Shown: positions 53,468-62,420 of the stretch, piece after piece
Numbering within the stretch: the first letter of the stretch is position 1
Layout: every line of letters starts with the position of its first letter
From: Hymenobacter glacialis
Lineage (GTDB): Bacteria > Bacteroidota > Bacteroidia > Cytophagales > Hymenobacteraceae
Reading direction: 5' to 3'
DNA: 64,000 nt
NCBI RefSeq assembly: GCF_001816165.1
Contig: NZ_MDZC01000014.1
Coordinates: 79,702-143,701, forward strand
Program-made: the position numbers and the translations under genes
Notes under the pieces: generated by a model
The model's database searches: none
Told to the model about the DNA's origin: nothing
Seen by the model: the letters and a program-made list of their open reading frames with translations, nothing else

Positions 53468-53597
53468 TTGGCTTGAGCATTGATTTGGCAATCCGCCAGC
53501 ACGACCCCGTACACGGAGCCAAAAATTGCGTTAGCCACTAATGCCCCCTCCTGAATTCTCCTTTACTAATTACTCACACTTTCAATTTCACAAAACC

Positions 53598-53858
53598 ATG
53601 CGTACTCCAATGTTTTTCCTGACCCTGACCGCCGCCACCACCTTGCTGCTCAGCAGCTGCGACAACAAGGCCGCCACCGAAACTACCACCACCGAAACCG
53701 CCACCATGGCCCCCGCCGACAGCAGCATGATGGCCTCGCCGGACGGTATGATGGCGGGCGACTACACCTGCGAGATGCACCCCGAAGTGCACGCCGACCA
53801 CCCCGGCAAGTGCCCCAAATGCGGCATGAACCTCACCAAAACCACCGCAGCCAAGTAA
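53598..53858 (+). CDS. Small heavy-metal-binding-domain lipoprotein
   Basis: 86 residues from ATG at 53598; an ATG at 53541 adds a 19-residue extension without family support. Lipoprotein signal with LLLSSC (Cys21), a Thr/Met-rich linker (TETTTTETATMAPADSSMMA), then the heavy-metal-binding domain YTCEMHPEVHADHPGKCPKCGMNL with three cysteines, two His and Met, the usual metal ligands. Both CusB adaptors here carry the same domain. It likely delivers or buffers Cu+/Ag+ for the pump encoded just downstream. Confidence 0.88.
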   Translation: MRTPMFFLTLTAATTLLLSSCDNKAATETTTTETATMAPADSSMMASPDGMMAGDYTCEMHPEVHADHPGKCPKCGMNLTKTTAAK

Positions 53859-53921
53859 GCCGGCCGGGCCATATGGCCCGCGCCGCTTCGGGCGGCTTGT
53901 TTCTGTATCTCCTGCTTTTCT

Positions 53922-55265
53922 ATGGTTAACAATCTCATTGCGTTGGCGTTGCGCAACCGCGTGCTGGTGCTGCTGGTAGCGGCTGGCCTCTTTGGCTGGG
54001 GCGTGTACTCCATGCAGCGCAACCCCATCGACGCCATTCCGGACCTGTCCGAAAACCAGGTGATTGTATTTACGGAGTGGACCGGCCGCAGCCCGCAGGT
54101 GATTGAGGACCAGGTTACTTACCCGCTCGTTTCCAATCTGCAGGGGGTGCCGAAGGTGAAGAATATCCGGGGTACCTCGATGTTCGGCATGAGCTTCGTG
54201 TACCTGCTCTTTGAAGACGACGTGGACCTGTACTGGGCCCGCGCGCGGGTGCTGGAGCGCCTCAACTACGCCCAGCGTTTGCTGCCGCCGCAGGTAACGC
54301 CCACCCTCGGGCCTGATGGCACGGGGGTGGGCCACGTGCTCTGGTACACGCTCGACGCCAAGGGCATGGACCTGGGCGAGCAGCGCGCCCTGCAGGACTG
54401 GTACGTGAAATTTGCCCTCCAAACCGTGCCCGGCGTGAGCGAAGTGGCCTCGTTTGGCGGCTTCGAAAAACAATACCAAATCAACCTCGACCCCACCAAG
54501 CTCAACTACTACCGCATTCCGCTGGGCGAGGTGCTGCGGGCCGTAAAGTCCAACAACAACGACGTGGGCGGCCGCAAGTTCGAGCTCAGCGACATGGGCT
54601 ACATAGTGCGCGGGCTGGGCTACATCAAGTCGATTGCCGACGTGGAGAACATGCCCGTGGGCACCTACCAGTCGGTGCCGGTGCGGGTGAAGGACGTGGC
54701 CACGGTGCAGATGGGCGGGGATATCCGGCTGGGTATTTTCGACGTGAACGGGGAGGGCGAGGCCGTGGGGGGCATTGTGGTGATGCGCTACGGCGAGAAT
54801 GCCGACCTCGTCATCAAGGCCGTGAAGGCCAAGATGGCCGAGGTGCAGAAGGGCCTGCCGCCGGGCGTCAGCTTCTCCATTGCCTACGACCGCAGCACGC
54901 TCATTGAGAAGGCCGTGGCTTCCATCCAGGGCACCCTGCTGGAGGAGATGCTGGTGGTGTCCATTATCGTGCTCGTTTTCCTGTTCCACTGGCGCAGCGC
55001 CCTGATTATCCTCGTTCAGATGCCGCTCTCCATTGTCATCGCCTTCATTCTGCTCGAAGCCTTCGGCGTGTCGTCCAACATTATGTCGCTCACCGGAATT
55101 GCCCTGGCCATTGGGGTGATTGTGGACGACGGCATTGTGGTAGTTGAAAACGCCTACCGCCACCTCGCCGATGCCCAGGCCGCCGAAGAGGCGGGCCTGC
55201 CCCCGGCCACTGCCGCTGCTCCGGATGCCAGCGCCGCGCCTGCCCCTAATACCCCCGCCGTATGA
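53922..55265 (+). CDS. cusA: CusA-type RND pump, N-terminal half (split)
   Basis: 447 residues: TM1 (about 12-30), the first periplasmic porter region (DAIPDLSENQVIVFTEWTG, GTSMFGMSFVYLLFEDDVD, TLDAKGMDLGEQRALQDWY), TM2-TM4 with ALAIGVIVDDGIVVVENAYR carrying the Asp pair, and then an Ala/Pro-rich tail (QAAEEAGLPPATAAAPDASA). It stops at 55263-55265. The next gene starts four bases before, in the overlap ATGA, and continues the pump from the TM4-TM5 cytoplasmic loop. Both halves are therefore complete at their ends. The stop may come from a missing C in the run at 55252-55256, or the split may be real and translationally coupled. Confidence 0.85.
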   Translation: MVNNLIALALRNRVLVLLVAAGLFGWGVYSMQRNPIDAIPDLSENQVIVFTEWTGRSPQVIEDQVTYPLVSNLQGVPKVKNIRGTSMFGMSFVYLLFEDDVDLYWARARVLERLNYAQRLLPPQVTPTLGPDGTGVGHVLWYTLDAKGMDLGEQRALQDWYVKFALQTVPGVSEVASFGGFEKQYQINLDPTKLNYYRIPLGEVLRAVKSNNNDVGGRKFELSDMGYIVRGLGYIKSIADVENMPVGTYQSVPVRVKDVATVQMGGDIRLGIFDVNGEGEAVGGIVVMRYGENADLVIKAVKAKMAEVQKGLPPGVSFSIAYDRSTLIEKAVASIQGTLLEEMLVVSIIVLVFLFHWRSALIILVQMPLSIVIAFILLEAFGVSSNIMSLTGIALAIGVIVDDGIVVVENAYRHLADAQAAEEAGLPPATAAAPDASAAPAPNTPAV

Positions 55266-57154
55266 CCCGCGAAGAACGCAGCCGCATTATCCTGAAAGCC
55301 TGTCAGCAGGTCGGGCCGGGGGTTTTTTACTCCTCCATTATCGTCATTGTGTCGTTTCTGCCGGTGTTTTTGCTTACCGGGCAGGAGGGCAAGCTGTTTT
55401 CGCCGCTGGCCTGGACCAAGACGTTTATCCTGCTCGTCGATGCCTTCGTGGCCATCACCGTGGGGCCAGTGCTCATCAGCTATCTGCTGAAGGGCAAGCT
55501 CAAGCCCGAGAGCAGCAACCCGCTGGGCCGGTTTCTGGGGCGGCTGTACACGCCGCTGCTGAACTGGTGCCTGCGCTGGCGCAAAACCACGCTGGCCATT
55601 AATATCATCGCCTTGCTCATCAGCGTGCCGATGCTGCTGAGTCTGGGCACCGAGTTTATGCCCCCGCTCGACGAAGGCAGCATCCTGTTTATGCCCGTGA
55701 CGCTGCCCGACGTGTCGAACACCGAGGTAAAGCGCATTCTGCAGGTGCAGGACCGCATCATCAAGGCCACGCCCGAGGTGGCGCACGTGCTGGGCAAGGC
55801 CGGCCGGGCCAACACGGCCACCGACAACTCGCCAATTTCGATGATTGAAACCATCATCCTGCTCAAGCCCCGCGACCAGTGGCGCGACGGGATGACCAAG
55901 GCCAAAATAGTGGACGAGCTCAACGGCAAGCTCCAGATTCCGGGCGTGGTCAATGGCTGGACGCAACCCATCATCAACCGCATCAACATGCTCTCAACCG
56001 GCATCCGCACCGATGTGGGCGTGAAAGTGTACGGCCAGAACCTCGATTCCATTTACGGGCTGGCCACCCGCATCAAGCAGCAGCTCGACGGCGTGCCCGG
56101 CGTGAAAGACCTGTACGTGGAGCCCATTACGGGGGGCAAATACCTGGACATTGCCATCCGCCGGGACGAAATCGGCCGCTACGGCCTCAGCATCGACGAC
56201 GTGAATTTGCTCGTGGAATCGGCTCTGGGCGGCATGCCGCTCACCACCACCATCGAGGGCCGGCAGCGCTTCAGCGTGAACGCCCGCTTTGCCCAGGACT
56301 TCCGCAGCTCGCTGCCCGCCATCCGCAACCTGCAGGTGCAAACGCCCGGTGCGGGTCCCATTCCGCTCTCGGCCGTGGCCAATATTCGGGTGGCCGAGGG
56401 CCCGCCGATGATAAACTCCGAAAACGCCCTGTTGCGCGGCACGGTGCTGTTCAACGTGCGCGGCCGCGACCTGGGCGGCACCGTGGAAGACGCCAAGCAG
56501 CAGCTCGAAACCCTGCTCACCAAGCTGCCCAAAGGCTATTTCCTGGACTGGAGCGGGCAGTATGAAAGCCAGTTGCGGGCCACGCGCACGCTGCAGCTCA
56601 TACTTCCCATCGTGCTGGTCATCATTTTCGGGGTGCTCTATTTCACGTTTGGCTCGCTGAAGGAGGCGTTTTTCAACATCATCACCGTTCCGTTTGCGCT
56701 CATCGGCGGGGTGTTCATCGTCTACTTTTTCGGCATCAATCTGTCGGTGGCCGTGGCAGTGGGCTTTATTGCCCTGTTCGGGCTGGCCGTCGAAACCAGC
56801 ATTCTGATGGTGATTTACCTTAACGAAGCCATGCAGAAGCTGGTGGCCGAAAAAGGCAACTCCCGCGAAACCCTCACCAACGCCGACATCCGCGCGGCCG
56901 TGATGGACGGGGCCACCAAGCGCCTGCGTCCCAAGATTATGACCGTATCGGTGTCGCTGTTCGGGCTGATACCGGTGCTGTGGGCCACGGGCGTGGGGGC
57001 CGATGTGATGCTGCCCATCGTGCTGCCGCTGATTGGGGGCGTGTTCACATCCTCCATCCATATCCTGCTGGTGACGCCAGTAGTGTTTGAAATGACCAAA
57101 GAGTACGAACTGCGCAAGCACGGCCGCCTGGAAATCCCGGCAATTACTCATTAA
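55262..57154 (+). CDS. cusA: CusA-type RND pump, C-terminal half (split)
   Basis: 630 residues: starts MTREERSRIILKACQQVGPG, the usual sequence after the TM4-TM5 loop, then TM5-TM6 (VFYSSIIVIVSFLPVFLLTG), the second periplasmic porter domain with YLKG-type segments, and TM7-TM12 ending LPLIGGVFTSSIHILLVTPV and FEMTKEYELRKH. The MTLPDVSNTEVKRILQVQ region and MLSTGIRTDVGVKVYGQNL are strongly CusA-like. Together with 53922-55265 it would make a full-length pump of about 1070 residues exporting Cu+ or Ag+. The ATGA overlap with the N-terminal half is 4 bases. Confidence 0.85.
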   Translation: MTREERSRIILKACQQVGPGVFYSSIIVIVSFLPVFLLTGQEGKLFSPLAWTKTFILLVDAFVAITVGPVLISYLLKGKLKPESSNPLGRFLGRLYTPLLNWCLRWRKTTLAINIIALLISVPMLLSLGTEFMPPLDEGSILFMPVTLPDVSNTEVKRILQVQDRIIKATPEVAHVLGKAGRANTATDNSPISMIETIILLKPRDQWRDGMTKAKIVDELNGKLQIPGVVNGWTQPIINRINMLSTGIRTDVGVKVYGQNLDSIYGLATRIKQQLDGVPGVKDLYVEPITGGKYLDIAIRRDEIGRYGLSIDDVNLLVESALGGMPLTTTIEGRQRFSVNARFAQDFRSSLPAIRNLQVQTPGAGPIPLSAVANIRVAEGPPMINSENALLRGTVLFNVRGRDLGGTVEDAKQQLETLLTKLPKGYFLDWSGQYESQLRATRTLQLILPIVLVIIFGVLYFTFGSLKEAFFNIITVPFALIGGVFIVYFFGINLSVAVAVGFIALFGLAVETSILMVIYLNEAMQKLVAEKGNSRETLTNADIRAAVMDGATKRLRPKIMTVSVSLFGLIPVLWATGVGADVMLPIVLPLIGGVFTSSIHILLVTPVVFEMTKEYELRKHGRLEIPAITH

Positions 57155-57180
57155 GTGCTTATCCGAACAGGTAAAATCAG

Positions 57181-57313
57181 AACGTCATGCTGAGCTTGTC
57201 GAAGCATCTCTACCGCTTCGTACTCACGCCAAACCTCACCCCCGGCCCCTCTCCAAAAGAGAGGGGAGCCAAGCGAAGCGGTAGAGATGCTTCGACAAGC
57301 TCAGCATGACGGT
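57181..57313. repeat. Family A palindromic repeat, copy 5, with an inserted family C piece
   Basis: Outer arms AACGTCATGCTGAGCTTGTC and complement. The centre (about 57229-57271) is not unique but holds one arm of family C (CCTCACCCCCGGCCCCTCTC then AAAAGAGAGGGGAGCC). Thus a family C piece sits in the loop of a family A element. It lies in the operon between the pump and the TolC gene. Confidence 0.85.
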
Positions 57314-57337
57314 TCGAATATTCTGAAATTCAATCCA

Positions 57338-58606
57338 ATGAAATTCTACTTCATCTCACTGTTGCTGCTGCTACTATTACTGCTCCCGCACTTAGGGGCG
57401 GCCCAGGACGGCACGTGGCCCCGCTTGCCCCTCGATTCGGTCCTGCGCCGTGTGGACCGCGACAACCCCAGCCTGCGGCGCTACGAGGCCCGCGTCGGGG
57501 CTGCCGAGGCCTACGCGAAAGGGGCCCGCACCTGGGCCCCGCCCACGGTGGGTGCCGGCCCCTTCATGATGCCCTACAACCCGCCCCGCGCCAACGAAAA
57601 CGGCCCGGCAATGCGGCGGGGCTCCATCATGCTGTCAGTCGACCAGAATATTCCCAACGGGGCGCGGCAGCGGGCTAATGAGCGCTACCTGCAAAGTCGC
57701 ACCGGCCTGGAGCAGGAAAGCCGCGCCTACGAGCGCAACCAGCTGCTTGCCGATGCCCGGCAGCACTACTATAGCTGGGCGCTGCTGCTTAAAAAACAGC
57801 GGATACTCGATGGGAGTGAGGAGCTGCTGCGCTTTATTATCCGCTCCATTGAGCTGCGCTACAAATACGGTGGCGAGAAGCTCAGCGACGCCTTCCGGGC
57901 CAAGGCCGAGCTGCAGCGCCAACAAGCCCAGGAGCTGGAGGTGCAGGGCCGCATCGACGAACGCCGCATCGCCCTGAACACGCTCATGAACCGCCTCCCC
58001 AACGAGCCGTTTGACATCGACTCCGCCTACGCCCGCCCCGACTACCGCACCGCGCCCGACACGGCCACCCTGGCCCGCTCCCGCAGCGACGTGCGCCGCC
58101 TCGACCAGACCCTGGCCCGCACCCGCCTGCAGCAGGAGCTGGAGTTCACCAGCCGCAAGCCCGAGTTTGGGGTGCGCTACCAGCACATGAACGCGCTGGG
58201 GGGCAATAATCCCAACCTGTACACCCTGCAAGGGATGGTGTCGATACCGATTGCGCCCTGGGCCGCCCGCGGCTACAAGGCCAACGTGGCAGCCCTGGGT
58301 CTGGAAGCCGTAGCCCTGCGCGAAGAACGCGCCGCGCTGGTCGCCCAGGCCACCGGCAAGGCCTCGGGCCTGCTGGCCCGGCTGCAGGCCAAAGCCGGAC
58401 AGATAGCGCTGTACGAGCAGCGCATCGTGCCGGCCGTGCTCAAAAGCTACCGCGCCACCCTGCTGGCCTACGAGCAGAATACCGAACAACTCACCGCCGT
58501 GCTGCAGGCCTGGGAGGCGCTGCGCGCCTCCCGCCTCGAAGCCGTGAATCAGGAACTCGAATACGTGCAGCTGCAAACCGATTATGAGCGTGAAATTGAA
58601 AAATAG
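57338..58606 (+). CDS. TolC-family outer-membrane efflux protein (CusC-like)
   Basis: 422 residues from ATG at 57338; the frame extends upstream only into the palindromic repeat. Signal peptide ends near GAAQD. The TolC repeat is complete: LRRVDRDNPSLRRYEARVG, DQNIPNGARQRANERYLQ, LRYKYGGEKLSDAFRAKAEL, ARTRLQQELEFTSRKPEFG and SYRATLLAYEQNTEQLTAVL. No lipobox, unlike the TolC at 35136. The CusB gene starts inside its last 23 bases, so the two are coupled. Confidence 0.88.
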   Translation: MKFYFISLLLLLLLLLPHLGAAQDGTWPRLPLDSVLRRVDRDNPSLRRYEARVGAAEAYAKGARTWAPPTVGAGPFMMPYNPPRANENGPAMRRGSIMLSVDQNIPNGARQRANERYLQSRTGLEQESRAYERNQLLADARQHYYSWALLLKKQRILDGSEELLRFIIRSIELRYKYGGEKLSDAFRAKAELQRQQAQELEVQGRIDERRIALNTLMNRLPNEPFDIDSAYARPDYRTAPDTATLARSRSDVRRLDQTLARTRLQQELEFTSRKPEFGVRYQHMNALGGNNPNLYTLQGMVSIPIAPWAARGYKANVAALGLEAVALREERAALVAQATGKASGLLARLQAKAGQIALYEQRIVPAVLKSYRATLLAYEQNTEQLTAVLQAWEALRASRLEAVNQELEYVQLQTDYEREIEK

Positions 58607-59971
58607 CCCCGTCCGCGCTGCTGCGCGGTGCCGCCCGTTGCGGTGGCTGGCCGGCCTGGGCCGGCTGGCCGTGCTGCTCGCGGGGCTGGCCGCCACGGCC
58701 TGCTCCGGCAAGCCGGACGCTCCGACTAGCGACCCGGCCGCTACCGCCCCGGCGGCGGAGGCAGCCGTGTACACCTGCTCCATGCACCCGCAAATCCTGC
58801 GAGACGAGCCCGGCGACTGCCCCATCTGCGGCATGAACCTGGTGAAAAAAGCCAGCATGATGACCACGGTGCCAGTTCCAGCGGCCTCGGCTAGCGGCCC
58901 CGCTGCGGGCGCACCGTGCCCGCCCCCGACGAGCAGGTGCTGTCGCAGGTGCAACTGGTGCAGCCTTCTCCAACGGCCGATTCGGCGGCAACTATCATCG
59001 CGCCGGGCACTATTGCCTACGACCCCCGCCGCTTCGAAAACGTGGCCGCCCGCTTCGGTGGGCGCATCGAGCGGCTGTACGTGCGCTACCAGTTTCAGCC
59101 GGTGCGCGCCGGCCAGAAGCTCTTCGATATCTACAGCCCCGAGCTGGTGACCGAGCAGCAAAACCTGTTGTTTCTGCTCAAAAACAACGACCCCGACGAC
59201 CGTGCCCTGCTCAACGCCTCGCGCCAGAAACTGCTGCTGCTGGGCCTCACGGCGGCGCAGGTGCGGGCCGTGGAGCAGCGCGGCCGGCCGCAGCTGAGCG
59301 TAAGTGTATTCAGCCCCGTGAGCGGCTACGTAATGGAAACGGGCCCTGCCACTGCGGGTGCCCCGGGTATGAGCCAACCGGGCAACCCAGCCCCCGCCGG
59401 TATGGCCCTGGAGCAGACCGCACCGCTCGCCATTCAGGAAGGCCAGTACGTGGAGCGCGGCCAGCGCGTGCTGCAGGTAGTCAACATAGACCAGGTGTGG
59501 GTGCGCCTGCAGCTCTACGCCCGCGACGTGGCCGCCGTGCAGCCGGGCCAGCCCGTGGAAATTTCGCTCAACGACCGGCCCCAGGCACCGGCCTTGCATG
59601 CCCGGGTGGCTCTACTGGAACCCGTACTGGCCGGCGACGCCGCCACCGTAACGGCGCGGGTGTACCTGCCCAACCCCGGTGGGCAGCTCAAAATCGGGCA
59701 GCTCTTGACGGGCCGCATCACGCCCCCGGTGGCTACTGCCGGCCTATGGGTGCCGGCCACGTCTGTAGTCGACCTCGGCACCCGGCAGGTGGTGTTTCGG
59801 CAGCAGACCGATAGTCCGCGCCTGCTGGCCGTAGCCGTGGTAACCGGCGCCCGCCGCGGCACGCAGGTGCAGGTAGTGCGCGGCCTGCGCCCCAACGACC
59901 GGATTGCCGAAAATGGCCAGTACCTGGTCGATAGTGAATCCTTTATAAACCCCGTGGCCGATGCGCAGTAA
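58584..59971 (+). pseudogene. cusB: CusB-type adaptor with heavy-metal-binding domain, interrupted by a one-base frameshift
   Basis: The N-terminal frame (58584) encodes a lipoprotein signal (LLAGLAATAC), the metal-binding domain YTCSMHPQILRDEPGDCPIC and the linker to AAGA. The rest of the adaptor continues in another frame from 58916 (VPAPDEQVLSQVQLVQPSPT, then the barrel and lipoyl parts ERLYVRYQFQPVRAGQKLF, GQYVERGQRVLQVVNIDQVW and NGQYLVDSESF). One base is missing around 58911-58918 (CACCGTG; a CCC in place of CC would restore the frame). The intact version would be a CusB that takes Cu+/Ag+ and feeds the pump. A second, complete CusB follows at once, so loss of this one may be tolerated. 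Confidence 0.85.
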
Positions 59972-61274
59972 CTGGAAAAACCTGCGAACTATAGCCCTGC
60001 TGGCACTCGGCCTCGGGCTGGCTGCCTGTGGCCGCTCCGACGACCCCGCCACCGCCTCCGCCCCCCAGGCCGATGCCACGGCCACATCGGCTACGGCTGC
60101 GCTGGGCCGCTATTACACCTGCTCCATGCACCCGCAGGTGCACCAGGACCACCCCGGCGACTGCCCCATCTGCGGCATGGACCTGATTGCGGTAAACAAG
60201 CCCACGGCCAGCGCCGAAGGCAGCGCCCGCACTCTGCAACTGAGCGCCGAACAGGTGCGGCTGGGCAATATTCAGGTGGCCAAAGTGGGGCAGCCAGGCT
60301 CCGCAGACGGCACCAGCGGCGCGGCCCCGGTCACTGGCCAGCGCCTCACGGGCCGGGTGGTGCTCAACCCCGAAAACCTGGTGCAGGTGAGTGCCCGCGT
60401 GCCCGGCCGCATCGACCGGCTCTACGTGCGGGCCACCGGCGAAACCGTGCGGGCCGGCGCGCCCCTGTTTGCCATCTACAGCGAGGAATTGCTGAAGGCC
60501 CAGCAGGAACTGCTGCTGGCTCAGGCGCAACTGCGCGAAACATCACAAATAGACTACGCTCCCCTGGCCGAGGCGGCCCGCACCAAACTGCGCCTCTGGG
60601 GCATGAGCGCCCGCCAGATAGCCACGCTACTGCGCTCGGGCAAAGTGCTGAACCCGATGCCTTATTTCAGCCCCCGCAGCGGCATCGTGCAATCCCTCGA
60701 TATCCGCGAGGGCGACTACGTGAGCGAGGGCACCGCCGTACTCCAACTGGCCGATTTAAGCTCGGTGTGGGTGGAGGCCCAGCGCTACGCCTCCGACCAA
60801 CCCCTGCGCGATGGCCAAGCCGTGCAGGTGTCCTTTCCCGCCTTTCCGGGCCGCGTAGTGTCAGGCCGGGTAAGTTTCAGCAGCCCCGAACTGGCCGGTG
60901 AAAGCCGGGTGGCGCTGGTGCGGGTCCGAATTTCCAATCCGCAGCAGCAGTACACGCCTGGCCTACAAGCGGTGGTCGAAACCGTGGGACCGGTGAGCCG
61001 GGCGCAGCCGGAAACAGTCAGTAGCCTTCGGGTGCCTATCGAGGCCGTTTTGCAGGAGTCGGCCGGCAGCAGTTTGTGGGTGCGCATGCCCGATGGCCGC
61101 TTCGAAAACCGCATGGTAAAGCTGGGACCCCAGACCGGCCAACAGGTCGAAATTCTATCCAACCTGAAGGCTGGGGAGGAAGTCGTGGTGAATGGCGCTT
61201 ACCTGCTCAACAGCGAATACATCCTGCAAAAAGGTGCTACGCCCATGGCGGGCATGGAAGGCATGAAAATGTGA
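59961..61274 (+). CDS. cusB: CusB-type adaptor with heavy-metal-binding domain, second copy
   Basis: 437 residues. Lipoprotein signal LGLAACGRSD (Cys23 or so), the metal-binding domain YTCSMHPQVHQDHPGDCPIC with GMDL, then a full adaptor: RLTGRVVLNPENLVQVSARV, the hairpin ELLKAQQELLLAQAQLRET, SIDIREGDYVSEGTAVLQL-type lipoyl segment (SLDIREGDYVSEGTAVLQL), VEAQRYASDQPLRDGQAVQV and C-terminal NGAYLLNSEYILQK. The last residues MAGMEGMKM are Met-rich, often seen in copper proteins. It overlaps the preceding CusB by 11 bases. Having two adaptors in one pump operon is unusual. Confidence 0.92.
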   Translation: MRSNWKNLRTIALLALGLGLAACGRSDDPATASAPQADATATSATAALGRYYTCSMHPQVHQDHPGDCPICGMDLIAVNKPTASAEGSARTLQLSAEQVRLGNIQVAKVGQPGSADGTSGAAPVTGQRLTGRVVLNPENLVQVSARVPGRIDRLYVRATGETVRAGAPLFAIYSEELLKAQQELLLAQAQLRETSQIDYAPLAEAARTKLRLWGMSARQIATLLRSGKVLNPMPYFSPRSGIVQSLDIREGDYVSEGTAVLQLADLSSVWVEAQRYASDQPLRDGQAVQVSFPAFPGRVVSGRVSFSSPELAGESRVALVRVRISNPQQQYTPGLQAVVETVGPVSRAQPETVSSLRVPIEAVLQESAGSSLWVRMPDGRFENRMVKLGPQTGQQVEILSNLKAGEEVVVNGAYLLNSEYILQKGATPMAGMEGMKM

Positions 61275-61336
61275 GTAGCGCAGGTGAATGGGGGGCTTTC
61301 TGAAGCAATTGCGTTCAAGCCTTGCCCCGATCTATA

Positions 61337-61509
61337 AGAACGTCATGCTGAGCTTGTCGAAGCATCTCTCCCGCGCCGCCTGTCATGCTGACGAAGGAAG
61401 CATCCTATCACCGGAGAACGAATCGTTGCGGGGTGATAAGGTCCTTCGCAGGCTCAGGATGACAGGCGGCGCGGGAGAGATGCTTCGGCAAGCTCAGCAT
61501 GACATTCTT
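61337..61509. repeat. Family A palindromic repeat, copy 6, with a family B element nested inside
   Basis: Outer arms AAGAACGTCATGCTGAGCTT to CATCTCTCCCGC and complement. The centre (about 61379-61468) holds a second palindrome with TGTCATGCTGACGAAGG and its partner CCTTCGCAGGCTCAGGATG, a family B-like element with its own hairpin. So one palindrome is inserted into another. Confidence 0.88.
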
Positions 61510-61538
61510 GTTACTTCATGCAAGCCATACCCAGCCGC

Positions 61539-62303
61539 CTAGCCTATAAGCTGGCGGGCAATGTCAGGCAGGGTGGGGCCGATGAGGGTAGGCGCGGGGG
61601 CCAGGGGGTACACCTGCTGGCCCGGGCGCGAGATAAACGCGGCCTGCAGGCCCGCCAATTGCGCGCCAGCCGTATCCCAGCCGTGAGCGGCCACCAGCAT
61701 CGCCTGGGCGGGTTCTACCTTCAACTGCTTGCAGGTGCTGTGGTAGGTTTCGGGGTGGGGCTTGTAGCGCTTTAGCGAATCGATGCTGAGCAGTTGCTCG
61801 AAAAAGTCGGTGAGGCCGGCGTAGGCCATCTGCTTCTTCACCGTGGCATCGGGCGAGTTGGTGAGCGTAACCATGCGGAAGCCCGCTTTTTGCAGCGCCG
61901 TGAGGCCGGGAATGATGTCGGGGTGCGGGGGCAGCTCGGTAATGAGGGTGAGGATTTCCTTTTTGCGGGCCGCGGGCCGGGCGGGTTGGCCCATAGCCTG
62001 CGCCAGCATATCGAGCGCCGCGTCGCCAATCTGCCCGAAGTTGTGGTAGTTGCCAGTCACGGTATCAACCAGCGAGTATTGCAGTAGCAGCGCGAACCAC
62101 TGTTTGAAGGCCGTTTCCGACTTGAATTCCTGATTGACGGCCTGCTGCAGCTTGCTCAGGTCGAGCATGGTTTCGTTGACATCGAAAATCAGCAGCTTGG
62201 GGCGGGGGGAAGCAGCACTACTCATGGCGGATAGGGGAAAAGGCACGGCCGCAGCGGCAGTAGCCAGGGCAAGGGATGATAAAACAAAGCGACGGGTAAC
62301 CAT
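61539..62303 (-). CDS. HAD-superfamily haloacid dehalogenase type II, Tat-like signal
   Basis: 254 residues from ATG at 62303. The N-terminus VTRRFVLSSLALATAAAAVP has a twin-arginine-like RR plus hydrophobic stretch, suggesting export. The catalytic domain has the nucleophile motif LLIFDVNETMLDLSKLQQ (Asp of DVNE), then TLTNSPDATVKKQ (motif II Thr/Asn) and KRYKPHPETYH (motif III Lys), and VAAHGWDTAGAQLAGL (motif IV). The layout is that of L-2-haloacid dehalogenase, although the true substrate may be a different one. Export is unusual for the family. The frame extends upstream but without a family match. Confidence 0.85.
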   Translation of the reverse strand: MVTRRFVLSSLALATAAAAVPFPLSAMSSAASPRPKLLIFDVNETMLDLSKLQQAVNQEFKSETAFKQWFALLLQYSLVDTVTGNYHNFGQIGDAALDMLAQAMGQPARPAARKKEILTLITELPPHPDIIPGLTALQKAGFRMVTLTNSPDATVKKQMAYAGLTDFFEQLLSIDSLKRYKPHPETYHSTCKQLKVEPAQAMLVAAHGWDTAGAQLAGLQAAFISRPGQQVYPLAPAPTLIGPTLPDIARQLIG

Positions 62304-62420
62304 GCGCCTGCTTACGCAGCCCCGCCGCATGGGGCTGTGCCGGGGAGCATTTTTCTGCTCAACCCAAGTCAGTTAAAAAGCTCCCAGAGGTGAACTCGGT
62401 GCACACAATAGATTCTAGGA

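Noticed and set aside
53574..55163. 529-codon open frame antisense to the CusA half
   Set aside because: His- and Gln-rich shadow of the pump gene; no domain.
57635..59599. 654-codon open frame antisense to TolC and CusB
   Set aside because: Shadow of both real genes; it remains open only because of codon bias in GC-rich DNA.
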